A stretch of DNA of 64,000 nucleotides from assembly GCA_046295975.1 (NCBI GenBank), contig JBKBMG010000012.1, forward strand, positions 48,777-112,776, given 5' to 3'. The translations under genes were made by a program, and so were the position numbers. Source of the stretch: UBA2357 sp046295975 (GTDB taxonomy: Bacteria > Pseudomonadota > Gammaproteobacteria > Burkholderiales > Rhodocyclaceae). Of the stretch, positions 33,963-42,456 are shown in pieces; the stretch's first letter is position 1; the number at the start of each line of letters is the position of its first letter. The notes under the pieces were generated by a model. The model made no database searches. It was given only the letters and a program-made list of their open reading frames with translations, and was not told the DNA's origin.

Positions 33963-34474
33963 GCGCCCCCTTCCCCAATCTCACACCGCAAGCGCCATTC
34001 GCTGGAGCTGGGCTGCGACAACAAGGCCCGCGCCCGCTCGCATCCCGCCTCCAGCGCCGCAACCGCCCGTTCGCTCAGCGGCGCCCCGAACTCGAAGCCT
34101 TCCGCCGCCAACCCCAGCACAAACGCCGGCGGCGGCGCACACCCCACTGCTGACGCGTACAGGCCGAGCAGCTGCGCCGGCGACAAGGCATGCGAGAACA
34201 CCGTCGGCGACGCGTCCGGCCGCAGTTCGCGCAGCCGGCACGGCCCCGCCAAACCGCGCTCGGCGTCTACGAACAGCACCAGGCTCGCCTCCGCCAGATC
34301 CAGTACGTGCTCGATCTGCAGTTGATACTCCGTCAGCGTCACCACCGCTTCGGGCCAGCCCGGCCCCAAACGCTCGACCAGCATCGGGCCCAGCGCGTCG
34401 TCGCCGCGGGAGGGATTGCCGATCGCGATGACTACAATGCGGCCGGCCCCAGGCAAACCCGGCGATGCGTTCAT
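33956..34474 (-). CDS. hoxW: Hydrogenase maturation endopeptidase (HoxW-like)
   Basis: 172-residue nickel-dependent protease that removes the C-terminal extension of the large subunit after NiFe insertion. IVVIAIGNPSRGDDALGP is the family signature with the nickel-sensing aspartate. It is the last gene of hoxFUYHW, its ATG overlapping the hoxH stop by 4 bp, and its natural target is the HoxH C-terminus encoded immediately upstream. The C-terminal 30 residues are less conserved. Confidence 0.9.
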   Translation of the reverse strand: MNASPGLPGAGRIVVIAIGNPSRGDDALGPMLVERLGPGWPEAVVTLTEYQLQIEHVLDLAEASLVLFVDAERGLAGPCRLRELRPDASPTVFSHALSPAQLLGLYASAVGCAPPPAFVLGLAAEGFEFGAPLSERAVAALEAGCERARALLSQPSSSEWRLRCEIGEGGAQ

Positions 34475-35952
34475 CCCTCGCCCCCACCCCGCGCGCGCTG
34501 CTCCAGCAACGCACCCGAGGCGTCCACCAGTTCCACCAGCAGGGGCATCCGCCCCAGCGCATGGGTGGCGCAGGACAGGCAGGGGTCGAAGGCACGGATG
34601 GCCACTTCGATGTGGTTGAGCAAACCCTCGGTAAGCACCTGGCCCGACAGATAGCGCTGCGCCACGGAGCCAATGGCGCTGTTCATCGCCTCATTGTTGT
34701 GGGTGGTGGATACGATCAGATTGCACCAGGTGACCAGATCGTCGTCGCCGACCTGATAGTGATGAATGAGGGTACCGCGCGGCGCCTCGATGATGCCCAC
34801 GCCCTCCCGCGCGCGCGGCCCGGCAGCCTGCAGATCGCCGGCGAGCAGCGCTGCATCGTCGAGCAGGTCGCGCACGACCTCGGCCGCAAGCAGCATCTCG
34901 ATCATGCGTGCCCAATGGTAGGCCAGCGTGCGATGCACGGGCGCGCCACTCCCGTCCGCGACGAAGGCACACCGTTCGGCCTCGGCAAGCGGCGTAGGGA
35001 TGGAGTCGCAGTTCTGCACCCGGGCAAGCGGGCCCACCTTGTACCAGCCAAGCGCCGGATCCTCGCCACGCATGTAGGGAAACTTCATGTAGCTCCACGG
35101 ACGCACCTGCTCGCAGATCACCCCGGCGTAGTCCTGGTCGGGCACGCCGTCGAGCAGCACCGTGCCGTCGGCATCGCGGAAGCGCAACACGCCGTCGTAC
35201 AAGTCCATGGCGCCGTCGCGACCGACGATGCTCATCAGCCGCGAGGCGACGCTGCCGAAGTCGCGATAGGCCTCCGGCAGGGCCTGCAGCAGCCGTCGCG
35301 CGAGCCCGACCGCCTCCCACGACCACGCCACCATGGTGTCTGCGTCGGCCCGGAGCGAGGCGCGATCCGCTTGCGACAAGTGGCGGTTCATCCCGCCCGG
35401 CACCGCGCCCGTGCCATGGATGCGCTTGCCCGCAGTGGCGCGGATGATCTCTTGCCCGTATTTGCGCAGCAGAATGCCGCGGCGCGCGATCTCGGGATGC
35501 GCCGCGGCGACGCCGACAATGTTGCGCCGCGCGACGTCCGACTCGAAGCCGAACAACAGATCCGGCGAGGCGAGGTGGAAGAAATGCAGCGCGTGCGACT
35601 GCAGGATCTGCCCGTAATGCATCAACCGGCGCATTTTCTCGGCGCTGACCGGCACGGGTGAGGCGCCGACCACCCGGTCCAGCGCCTTGGCCGCGGCGAG
35701 GTGATGGCTGACCGGGCAGATGCCGCACAGCCGCTGCACCATCACCGGCACTTCCCAGTACGGGCGACCCTGGATGAATACCTCGAAGCCCCGGAATTCG
35801 ACGATGTGCAGGCGCGCCTCGCGCACCTTGCCGGTCTCGTCGAGCAGCAGCGTGACCTTGCCATGCCCCTCCACCCGGGACACCGGATCGATGACGACCT
35901 TGCGAAGCGCCTCGCGGTCGGTTGCGGAATTAGTCGGATCCACCACAAGCAC
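34471..35952 (-). CDS. hoxH: NAD-reducing NiFe hydrogenase large subunit HoxH
   Basis: Catalytic subunit (493 residues) holding the NiFe(CN)2CO site. The N-terminal L1 motif RLCGICPVSHHL and C-terminal L2 motif DPCLSCATH supply the four cysteine ligands. After the L2 histidine a 29-residue extension (beginning ALGRMPLLVELV) remains, the piece expected to be cut by HoxW. VSRVEGHGKVTLLLDETG at the start is typical of group 3 enzymes. A 142-bp gap containing a stem-loop separates it from hoxY, unlike the ATGA overlaps elsewhere in the operon. Confidence 0.96.
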   Translation of the reverse strand: MLVVDPTNSATDREALRKVVIDPVSRVEGHGKVTLLLDETGKVREARLHIVEFRGFEVFIQGRPYWEVPVMVQRLCGICPVSHHLAAAKALDRVVGASPVPVSAEKMRRLMHYGQILQSHALHFFHLASPDLLFGFESDVARRNIVGVAAAHPEIARRGILLRKYGQEIIRATAGKRIHGTGAVPGGMNRHLSQADRASLRADADTMVAWSWEAVGLARRLLQALPEAYRDFGSVASRLMSIVGRDGAMDLYDGVLRFRDADGTVLLDGVPDQDYAGVICEQVRPWSYMKFPYMRGEDPALGWYKVGPLARVQNCDSIPTPLAEAERCAFVADGSGAPVHRTLAYHWARMIEMLLAAEVVRDLLDDAALLAGDLQAAGPRAREGVGIIEAPRGTLIHHYQVGDDDLVTWCNLIVSTTHNNEAMNSAIGSVAQRYLSGQVLTEGLLNHIEVAIRAFDPCLSCATHALGRMPLLVELVDASGALLEQRARGGGEG

Positions 35953-36035
35953 TCAGCACTTGAAAATGAATCTACTGCGCGTAACGATTGCTGCGTTGCT
36001 CATTCGCTCACTCCTCGCCCATCCACTCGATACGT

Positions 36036-36080
36036 CTCGTCGTTCGCTCGCGCCGCGCACTCGGCACTGCTCACGACGAG
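36036..36080 (-). promoter_or_regulatory. Stem-loop in the hoxY-hoxH intergenic region
   Basis: CTCGTCGT (36036-36043) pairs perfectly with ACGACGAG (36073-36080) across a 29-nt GC-rich loop. It sits in the only sizeable gap of the otherwise overlapping hox operon, so it might affect processing or relative expression of hoxH; function unproven. Confidence 0.4.
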
Positions 36081-36094
36081 TTCTTCACAACTGC

Positions 36095-36640
36095 TCAGTC
36101 GAAATGCAACATGTCGGGCCCCAGCCTTGGCGTGCGTCCGGCGATCAGGTCGCCGAGGAACTTCCAGATCGCGTCGCCGGACGGCGGACAGCCGGGGATG
36201 AAATAATCCACGCGTACCACCTCGTGAATGGGATGCACCTTGTCCAGCAGCAACGGCAGCTCGGGATCGTTGGGCACGCCCGGATCGCACAGACCTTCGC
36301 GGAACTGATACACCTCCCGCAGACAGGCTTCCAGATCGAGATGATTGCGCTGGGCGGGCAAGCCCCCGTTGATCGCGCAGGCCCCCACGGCCACCAGGGT
36401 CTTGCAGTTGCGCCGGAACTCCCGCAGCACGTGGACGTTCTCGGCATTGCACACCCCGCCCTCGATCAAACCAATGTCGCAGGGGCCGCAGTGTTTCAGG
36501 TCGGTGAGCGGCGAACGGTCAAACACCACCCGCTGGGCAAGCTCAAGAAAACGCTCGTCGATGTCCAGAAAGGACATGTGGCAGCCAAAGCAGCCGGCGA
36601 GCGAGGTGGTGGCGATGCGCACCGTGGCGGGGGCGTTCAT
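36095..36640 (-). CDS. hoxY: NAD-reducing NiFe hydrogenase small subunit HoxY
   Basis: 181-residue electron-transfer subunit with the proximal 4Fe-4S cluster next to the NiFe site. Ligands are visible in CFGCHMSFLD (residues about 15-18), VAVGACAINGG and FIPGCPPSGDAIW. It is short, lacking medial and distal clusters and any Tat signal, as expected for cytosolic group 3d enzymes. Its ATG overlaps the hoxU stop by 4 bp. Confidence 0.95.
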   Translation of the reverse strand: MNAPATVRIATTSLAGCFGCHMSFLDIDERFLELAQRVVFDRSPLTDLKHCGPCDIGLIEGGVCNAENVHVLREFRRNCKTLVAVGACAINGGLPAQRNHLDLEACLREVYQFREGLCDPGVPNDPELPLLLDKVHPIHEVVRVDYFIPGCPPSGDAIWKFLGDLIAGRTPRLGPDMLHFD

Positions 36641-37389
36641 CGTCCGTCCCCCTCGTCCCGCCCCGTCGCCTGCCCGGTGCCCGCGGCAGAACCGCGTGCC
36701 ATGGACACCTGGCTGATCGGTGCGCGGTCGTACAGGCGCTCGCCGATGGGCACGGCAAAACCCACGCGCTTGTGCAGGATCACCCCCACCGGGCAGATGT
36801 TCGCGGCCAGGTCGGCGGGCGCGAAGTCGGTGTCGCCCAGGCGGCCGGACTCCGCATTCACCACCAGATGCTTGTGTATGCCCCGCTGGCTCAGCGCGAA
36901 CACGTTCTTGCCGTCCACCTCACGGCTGGCGCGCACGCACAACTCGCAGAAAATGCAGCGATTGAAGTCGAGCAACACGTCGGGGTGAGAGGCATCCACC
37001 GGCCGGTCGGGAAAGAAGTGGCTGAAGCGCGCGCTGGTCATCTCCAACTCGTAGGCCAGCGCCTGCAACTGGCAGTTGCCGCTCTTCTCGCACGACGGGC
37101 AGAAATGGTTGCCTTCGACGAACAACATCTGCAGCAAGGCGCGCCGTTCGGCATTGATCTCGGGCGTATCGCTCTCGACCTCCAGCCCTTCCCTGGCCGG
37201 CAATGCGCACGACGACACGTGCCGGCCCCCGGCCTTGACGATGCACAGCTTGCACGAGCCATGTGGCGGAAAATCGGGGTGCCAGCACAGCGACGGAATA
37301 TAGCGGCCCGCAGCCCGGGCCGCCTGCATGATGGTCTGACCGTCCTCGAACGCGACCGGCTGGCCGTCGAACAGAAACCGCTTGCTCAT
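36637..37389 (-). CDS. hoxU: NAD-reducing hydrogenase diaphorase small subunit HoxU
   Basis: 250-residue iron-sulfur subunit, homologous to the N-terminal part of complex I NuoG. An N-terminal 2Fe-2S domain (CWHPDFPPHGSCKLC..CALPAREG) is followed by a His-Cys3 4Fe-4S motif (HFCPSCEKSGNCQL) and a further cluster region (CIFCELCVRAS, NICPVG). It links HoxF to HoxY. Overlaps hoxF and hoxY by 4 bp each. Confidence 0.95.
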   Translation of the reverse strand: MSKRFLFDGQPVAFEDGQTIMQAARAAGRYIPSLCWHPDFPPHGSCKLCIVKAGGRHVSSCALPAREGLEVESDTPEINAERRALLQMLFVEGNHFCPSCEKSGNCQLQALAYELEMTSARFSHFFPDRPVDASHPDVLLDFNRCIFCELCVRASREVDGKNVFALSQRGIHKHLVVNAESGRLGDTDFAPADLAANICPVGVILHKRVGFAVPIGERLYDRAPISQVSMARGSAAGTGQATGRDEGDGR

Positions 37390-39194
37390 CGCCCCTCCTC
37401 CCCGCGGCGGTCCAGGTGGGCGCCCGCATCGTCGCGCCCGGTGATCGCGCGCGCCCTGGCAAGCGCCGCATCCAGATCGAAGGCTGGCTCGAAATCCAGC
37501 GATTCCAGCCGCCGCTCATAGGCGGGACGAAACTTCTGCAGCGAATCGCTCACCGGATTCGGCGCAGCGCTGCCCAGACCACAGTGACTGGCATTGCGCA
37601 ACAGCCGCATCACCCACTCGATGTCGGCCAGATCCATCTTGGCGCCGTGTCCGGATCCGAGCTTGTCCATGTAGCCCTTGAGCAAACTGGTGCCGACCCG
37701 ACACGGCGTACAGAAACCGCAACTCTCGTGGGCGAAGAACTCGACGAAGTTGCGCGCGATCTCGAAGGCGTCGCGACTGGAATCGAACACCATGAGGGCG
37801 CCCGCGGTGGGCACATCCTCGAAGGCGATGCGTCGATGGAATTCGTAGGCGGCCAGCATCACCCCGGACGCCCCGCCCACCTGTACCGCCTGCGCGTCAC
37901 CGGCGCCGCAATCGTCCAGCACCTGCTGCACGCTGACACCGAAGGGATACTCGTACACGCCCGGTCGGGCACAGTCGCCGGACACCGACAACAGCTTGGT
38001 ACCGGTGGACTGCTGCGTGCCGGTGGCAGCGAAAGCCGCACCGCCATCGCGCGCGATCAACACCGTCTTGGCCAGCGTCTCGACGTTGTTCACCACCGTC
38101 GGCCGGCCGAGATAGCCCTGCGTCACCGGAAAAGGCGGACGGATGCGGGGTGTGCCGCGTCGCCCCTCCAGCGACTCGATCAGCGCGGTTTCCTCGCCGC
38201 ACACATAGGCGCCGGCGCCCAGATGGATGTCGATGTCGAAATCGAAGCCCGGCTCACCGAGAATGGCCTGGCCGAGCAGCCCCGCTTCGCGTCGTGCGCT
38301 GAGCACCGCCTCGAGCGCCGGGCGCAGGTAGCGGTACTCCCCACGCAGGTAGATGAAGCCCTGGCGGGCGCCGACCGCCCAGGCCGCAAGCGTCATGCCC
38401 TCGACCACCTCGTCCGCGCGGGTGGACAGCAGCACCCGGTCCTTGAAGGTGCTCGGTTCGCCCTCGTCGGCATTGCACACCACCACCTTGTCGGTGCCGG
38501 CCGCATCGCGGCAGGCCTGCCACTTCACGGCAGTGGTAAAGCCTGCGCCGCCCCGACCGCGCAAATTCGCCCGCCGTACCTCGTCCAGCCAGCCCGCCGC
38601 CCCGAGGCTTAGAGCGCGTAGCAGGGCGTCCCCGGGCACAATGCGCTCACCCAGCAAGGCATCGCGACGGCGGATGTTGTCTTCGACGGCGAAATAGGCA
38701 GCCGGCCAACTCGCCAGCGGCTCGCCGCGGCGCACGCGTTCTGCGATCTCGTTGACGCGGCGATGGTCCAGGCGCGTGACCGGCAATCCATTCACGAGCA
38801 GCGCCGGCCCCTGGTCGCACATGCCGGTACAGGAAGTCGTGGAAATCCCGACCAGACCGTCTTCCGACACCTTGCCCGGTTCCACCCAGAGCTTGCTGCA
38901 CAGGCTGTCCATCAACGCCGGTGCGCCCAGCATGCGGTCGGTGATGTTGTCGGAAAACAGGATGCGGTAGCGGCCGGGCGGAGACAGGTACAGAAAGCTG
39001 TAGAAGCCGGCCACGCCTTCGACGCGGGCACGCGGCAGGTTCAGCGCCTCAGCCACGGCAGTGAGCGCCGCCGCTGGCAGGTGGCCCAGTACGTCCTGCA
39101 CCGCGATCAATACCTGCAGCAAGCGGGTGGCGTCGTGGCGATGCGCCTGCACCGCGTTGCCGACCGCAGATCCGATGTCCGCCCCGTCCACCAT
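37386..39194 (-). CDS. hoxF: NAD-reducing hydrogenase diaphorase large subunit HoxF
   Basis: 602-residue FMN/NAD-binding subunit. The N-terminal NuoE-like domain (about 1-165, cysteines in CTGMCDQGPA) is fused to a NuoF-like domain with LRGRGGAGFTTAVKW (NADH), NADEGEPSTFKDR (FMN) and GAGAYVCGEETALIESLEG. A C-terminal 4Fe-4S set follows (SCGFCTPCRVG, HCGLGSAAPNP). The fused NuoE domain explains the absence of a separate hoxE. I start at 39194; the frame is open much farther upstream but those residues are promoter DNA. First gene of the operon. Confidence 0.95.
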   Translation of the reverse strand: MVDGADIGSAVGNAVQAHRHDATRLLQVLIAVQDVLGHLPAAALTAVAEALNLPRARVEGVAGFYSFLYLSPPGRYRILFSDNITDRMLGAPALMDSLCSKLWVEPGKVSEDGLVGISTTSCTGMCDQGPALLVNGLPVTRLDHRRVNEIAERVRRGEPLASWPAAYFAVEDNIRRRDALLGERIVPGDALLRALSLGAAGWLDEVRRANLRGRGGAGFTTAVKWQACRDAAGTDKVVVCNADEGEPSTFKDRVLLSTRADEVVEGMTLAAWAVGARQGFIYLRGEYRYLRPALEAVLSARREAGLLGQAILGEPGFDFDIDIHLGAGAYVCGEETALIESLEGRRGTPRIRPPFPVTQGYLGRPTVVNNVETLAKTVLIARDGGAAFAATGTQQSTGTKLLSVSGDCARPGVYEYPFGVSVQQVLDDCGAGDAQAVQVGGASGVMLAAYEFHRRIAFEDVPTAGALMVFDSSRDAFEIARNFVEFFAHESCGFCTPCRVGTSLLKGYMDKLGSGHGAKMDLADIEWVMRLLRNASHCGLGSAAPNPVSDSLQKFRPAYERRLESLDFEPAFDLDAALARARAITGRDDAGAHLDRRGEEGR

Positions 39195-39256
39195 TGCGCC
39201 GCCCCCGCTATGGAGTAGACGCCATTCTATCCCTCCCGCAGCACAGCGGCGGACGG

Positions 39257-39272
39257 ATACGCAATTCCGTAT
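39257..39272. promoter_or_regulatory. Inverted repeat upstream of hoxF
   Basis: ATACG-N6-CGTAT lies 63 bp before hoxF in the 243-bp gap shared with the divergent NCS2 permease, next to TATAAG repeated at 39270 and 39279. Candidate operator; no regulator gene is adjacent to assign. Confidence 0.3.
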
Positions 39273-39437
39273 AAGTCCTATAAGCGGCATGCGTTTTCTC
39301 GACGCGGCGGGCGCCATAGAATGCCCCTCACAAACCGGGCGACCGCGACGCGGTACGCGCCGGACCCCGTGCGACACGCGCAGAAGATGCGTGCACACGC
39401 CCGAACCCGAACCCGTCGGTCGAGGAGACAACCCATC

Positions 39438-40826
39438 ATGAGCCACGCCACTACGCTCGCCGAAGCCGCGCCGCCGGACGAACATCGCAACGACGCGCAC
39501 GCCGGTGGGCATTCGCGGGACGACGAGCACTCGCCCGACTACATGCCGCCCCTGTCGCGTGCCATTCCACTTGGTGTGCAACACATCATGGCGATGTTCG
39601 TCGGCAACATCACTCCGCCCATCATTATTGCCGGCGTCATCGGCGCAAGCATGGATGAACGGATCTTCCTCATCCAGGTAGCCTTGTTCGTCGCCGGCAT
39701 CTGCACCCTCATCCAGTCGGTCGGCGTCGGCCGGATCGGCGCCCGGCTGCCGATAGTTCAAGGCACGAGCTTCGGCTTCCTGCCGGTGGCCCTGCCCCTG
39801 GCCAAAGCCTTCGGTCTGCCGGCGGTGCTCGGCGCGTCCTTCATAGCCGGCCTGATCCAGGTGTTTCTTGGCGCCTTTCTCGGCCGCGTACGTCACCTGT
39901 TCTCGCCGGTCGTGACCGGCATCGTAGTGTTATTGATCGGTCTCATCCTGATGCCAGTGGGCCTGCGCTACGCTGCCGGCGGCGTCGGCGCAGAGGATTT
40001 CGCTGCCCCGCGTCACCTGCTGCTGGCGCTGTTCGTGCTGACGGTGACGGTGGTCTGCCATCAGTTCGGACGGGGCTTCGTCAAGCTCGCGTCGGTATTG
40101 GTCGGCCTGATCTCCGGCTATCTGGTGGCAATCGCGCTGGGCTGGGTGGATTTTTCGCGCGTGGCCAGTGCGGCCTGGTTCTCGGTACCGCAGCCGCTCG
40201 CCTTCGGCATGACGTTCTCGCCAACCGCGATCATCGGCATGTGCATCATCATGTTCGTGGTCGGGCTGGAGACCATTGGCAACATCTCCGCGATCACCGT
40301 GTCCGGGGCAAAGCGCCCGGCGACCAATCGGGAGTTGTCTGGCGGCGTGATGGGCGACGGCGTCGCAACATCCTTTGCCGCAGTCTTCAACACCTTGCCG
40401 AACACCGCCTACGCGCAGAACGTCGGTCTGGTCGCACTGACCGGTGTAGTGAGCCGTCACGTGGTGACCATAGGCGGGATATTCCTGATCGTGCTCGGAC
40501 TGTTTCCCAAGCTGTCGGCAGTGGCCTCAGCCATGCCGCCAGCAGTGCTGGGAGGAGCGGCCATTGTGATGTTCGGCATGATCGCCTCGGCCGGTGTGAA
40601 GATCCTCGCCGAATCGGAGCTCGACCAGCGCTCGATGCTGATCCTGGCCGTAGCCCTAAGCCTGGGTGTGGGTCTGCCGCTGGTGCCGGAAATCAGCCAG
40701 GCAGTGCCCGATCAGATTGCCCTGCTGCTCAAGTCCGGCCTGGTGCCGGCGGCAATCGTCGCGCTGCTGCTGGACGCGGTGTTGCCGCGAAAGAAAAAAC
40801 GCATGGACGACGCTCCCCACACGTGA
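39438..40826 (+). CDS. NCS2 family xanthine/uric acid permease
   Basis: 462-residue inner-membrane proton symporter for xanthine or urate, about 14 helices. NCS2 landmarks are PLGVQHIMAMFVGNITPP, VQGTSFGFLPVAL and GLETIGNISAITVSG; the N-terminal 35 residues are His/Asp-rich. GAGGAGA 11 nt before ATG 39438 supports the start. It is divergent from the hydrogenase operon and probably belongs with the purine-degradation genes to its right. Confidence 0.9.
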   Translation: MSHATTLAEAAPPDEHRNDAHAGGHSRDDEHSPDYMPPLSRAIPLGVQHIMAMFVGNITPPIIIAGVIGASMDERIFLIQVALFVAGICTLIQSVGVGRIGARLPIVQGTSFGFLPVALPLAKAFGLPAVLGASFIAGLIQVFLGAFLGRVRHLFSPVVTGIVVLLIGLILMPVGLRYAAGGVGAEDFAAPRHLLLALFVLTVTVVCHQFGRGFVKLASVLVGLISGYLVAIALGWVDFSRVASAAWFSVPQPLAFGMTFSPTAIIGMCIIMFVVGLETIGNISAITVSGAKRPATNRELSGGVMGDGVATSFAAVFNTLPNTAYAQNVGLVALTGVVSRHVVTIGGIFLIVLGLFPKLSAVASAMPPAVLGGAAIVMFGMIASAGVKILAESELDQRSMLILAVALSLGVGLPLVPEISQAVPDQIALLLKSGLVPAAIVALLLDAVLPRKKKRMDDAPHT

Positions 40827-40875
40827 CGACGCATCACCCCATCTTTTTGCTCTTCAAGAGACGGTAGCGGACGGT

Positions 40876-40899
40876 CCGCGCCTCGATCACGCGGCGCGG
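40876..40899. terminator. Possible terminator between convergent permease and glsA
   Basis: CCGCGCC (40876-40882) and GGCGCGG (40893-40899) form a perfect 7-bp stem with a 10-nt loop. No T-run, so weak as an intrinsic terminator. Confidence 0.3.
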
Positions 40900-40993
40900 A
40901 ACGCACGAGACGCCAACACCATCGATCGATGCATGCCGCAGAGGGTGCGGGATCATGCAATCCATTCACTCTGCGGCTTGCCCGCCAACCGTT

Positions 40994-41914
40994 TCAGAAG
41001 ATCGAACGGCCGGTCTTGGAAGTCAGCAACTCGAGCGCAAGCGATCCCGCCAGCGAGTTGCCCGAACTTTCCAGCGCGGGCGACCAGACACATACCCCGC
41101 ATTCGCCCGGCATCAGCGCGACGATGCCGCCGCCCACGCCGCTCTTGGCCGGCAGGCCGACGCGGAAAGCAAAATCCCCCGCCGCATCGTAGGTGCCGCA
41201 GGTCAGCATCAAGGCATTGAGCCGCTTGGCCGGGCTGGAATCGAGGATTCGGCTGCCATCCCACGGCACCACGCCGTGATTGGCTAGCATGGTCATGGCC
41301 CGGGCGAGATCCACACAGCTCATCTCGATCGCACACTGGTGGCAGTAAGCGCGGATCACGTCGCCAACCGGGCAGTGCAGGTTGCCGAAGGATTTCATGA
41401 ACCAGGCCATGGCCGCGTTGCGCTCCGAGGTGCCAAGCTCCGACAACGCCACCCGTCGGTCGTAATGGATGTCGGGATTGTCTGCAAGACGTCGCAGGAA
41501 CTCGGTGACCGCGTTCTCGGGCACGGCATGGCGGGCACACAGGATGTCCGTCATCACCAGTGCTCCGGCGTTGATGAAGGGATTGCGCGGCTTGCCCCGT
41601 TCGTGTTCGAGTTGGACCAGCGAGTTGAAGGGCGAACCGGACGGCTCGCGCCCCACCCGCGACCACAGCGCATCGCCTTCCGAGCGCAGTGCCAGGATCA
41701 GCGCGAAAAGCTTGGAAATGCTCTGGATGGAGAACGGTACGCGCGCATCGCCAATCTCGTGCACCTCGCCCGACAGGGTCACCACCGCCATGCCGAAACG
41801 ATGGGGCGAAACCCTGGCGAGCTCGGGAATGTAGTCGGCAACCTTGCCCTTGCCGATGACGTGCGCAACTTCGGCGTGGATCTCTTCGAGAATTCTGGAG
41901 TAGTCGAAAGTCAT
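40994..41914 (-). CDS. glsA: Glutaminase
   Basis: 306-residue cytosolic enzyme hydrolysing glutamine to glutamate and ammonia. The serine beta-lactamase-like catalytic pair is in FSIQSISKLF (Ser and Lys in SxxK); NPFINAGALV and KSGVGGGIVA are other hallmarks. The start at 41914 gives the usual length; an upstream in-frame ATG at 41995 runs into a repeat. It stands as a single leftward gene inside the purine region. Confidence 0.95.
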   Translation of the reverse strand: MTFDYSRILEEIHAEVAHVIGKGKVADYIPELARVSPHRFGMAVVTLSGEVHEIGDARVPFSIQSISKLFALILALRSEGDALWSRVGREPSGSPFNSLVQLEHERGKPRNPFINAGALVMTDILCARHAVPENAVTEFLRRLADNPDIHYDRRVALSELGTSERNAAMAWFMKSFGNLHCPVGDVIRAYCHQCAIEMSCVDLARAMTMLANHGVVPWDGSRILDSSPAKRLNALMLTCGTYDAAGDFAFRVGLPAKSGVGGGIVALMPGECGVCVWSPALESSGNSLAGSLALELLTSKTGRSIF

Positions 41915-41975
41915 GAAACGGGAAACCAGGACGGCGCTGCGCGAGCGCCGTTCCGCGGCAGTCTCTTCGCGCGGG

Positions 41976-42046
41976 GTTCGACCGGCCTGTCCCAAGCCTG
42001 CCGAGGGGCTCAGCCCGAACGGCAGTCAGTGATCTTGAGGGCCGGG
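41976..42046 (+). repeat. Dispersed repeat, diverged copy B, with shared 34-bp motif
   Basis: GTTCGAC..CCTGTCCCAAGCC..GGGGCTCAGCCCGAAC (41976-42020) is a worn version of the hairpin repeat seen at 31806, 63261 and 63818. It is followed directly by the 34-bp motif (42013-42046) found beside copy A. Confidence 0.6.
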
Positions 42047-42067
42047 ATGATAGTCAGTGATTCCTTG

Positions 42068-42092
42068 GAAAACCGATTCTGAAGCGGTTTTC
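42068..42092 (-). terminator. Hairpin at the end of the 54-residue gene
   Basis: GAAAACCG (42068-42075) pairs perfectly with CGGTTTTC (42085-42092), loop 9 nt. It overlaps the stop codon of the small leftward gene; no clear U-tract follows. Confidence 0.4.
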
Positions 42093-42255
42093 AGTTGTAT
42101 CCGAGGATCACGACCTTGTCGAGATCACGGCCATCCATGCGGTCGACAGCGAAGTCGAAGGCTTGCAGGGTCTTGCGCACGGCGGCCTTCATGGCGGCTT
42201 GCACCGGCTTGGTCTCGGCGGGTTTCTGGGCGGGACGGTTCGAACTGGCTTGCAT
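42091..42255 (-). CDS. Small conserved-looking protein, unknown function
   Basis: 54 residues opening MQASSNRPAQKPAETKP, then a helical MKAAVRKTLQAFDFAVDRMDG and a polar end. An ideal AGGAG lies 7 nt before the ATG at 42255, which is the main reason to call it. No membrane segment and no family recognised. Confidence 0.55.
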   Translation of the reverse strand: MQASSNRPAQKPAETKPVQAAMKAAVRKTLQAFDFAVDRMDGRDLDKVVILGYN

Positions 42256-42363
42256 GATACGGCTCCTGAGGTGGGATGATGATTGACGAACAAGCCGTTC
42301 CGGCGATTCGTACGACATCAATTGTCTTTGCACAAATATTTAATCCAAACAATCATTTAGAAC

Positions 42364-42456
42364 ACTTCCTTGGGGCGCATTGTCACGAGATGGAATTCCG
42401 TTTTCAAACGAAATACACTCCATAGATCATTCCTCCAAGGAAGTATTCAATGCGCC
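42364..42456 (+). promoter_or_regulatory. Leader with two complementarities over the ribosome site and start codon of the LysR gene
   Basis: ACTTCCTTGG (42364-42373) is complementary to CCAAGGAAGT (42435-42444), which contains the Shine-Dalgarno. GGCGCATTG (42374-42382) is complementary to CAATGCGCC (42448-42456), which contains the start codon. The pairings cross, so both together would be an H-type pseudoknot. Between them lies the near-palindrome described separately. Confidence 0.45.
42395..42414. promoter_or_regulatory. Candidate LysR operator
   Basis: ATTCCGTTT-TC-AAACGAAAT: eight of nine positions are symmetric. It sits 36 bp upstream of the LysR start in an AT-rich promoter region, a common place for autoregulation. 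Confidence 0.4.

Noticed and set aside
39195..39896. In-frame extension of hoxF upstream of 39194
   Set aside because: The extra 234 codons overlap the divergent permease gene and promoter and match nothing in HoxF, whose normal length is reached from 39194.
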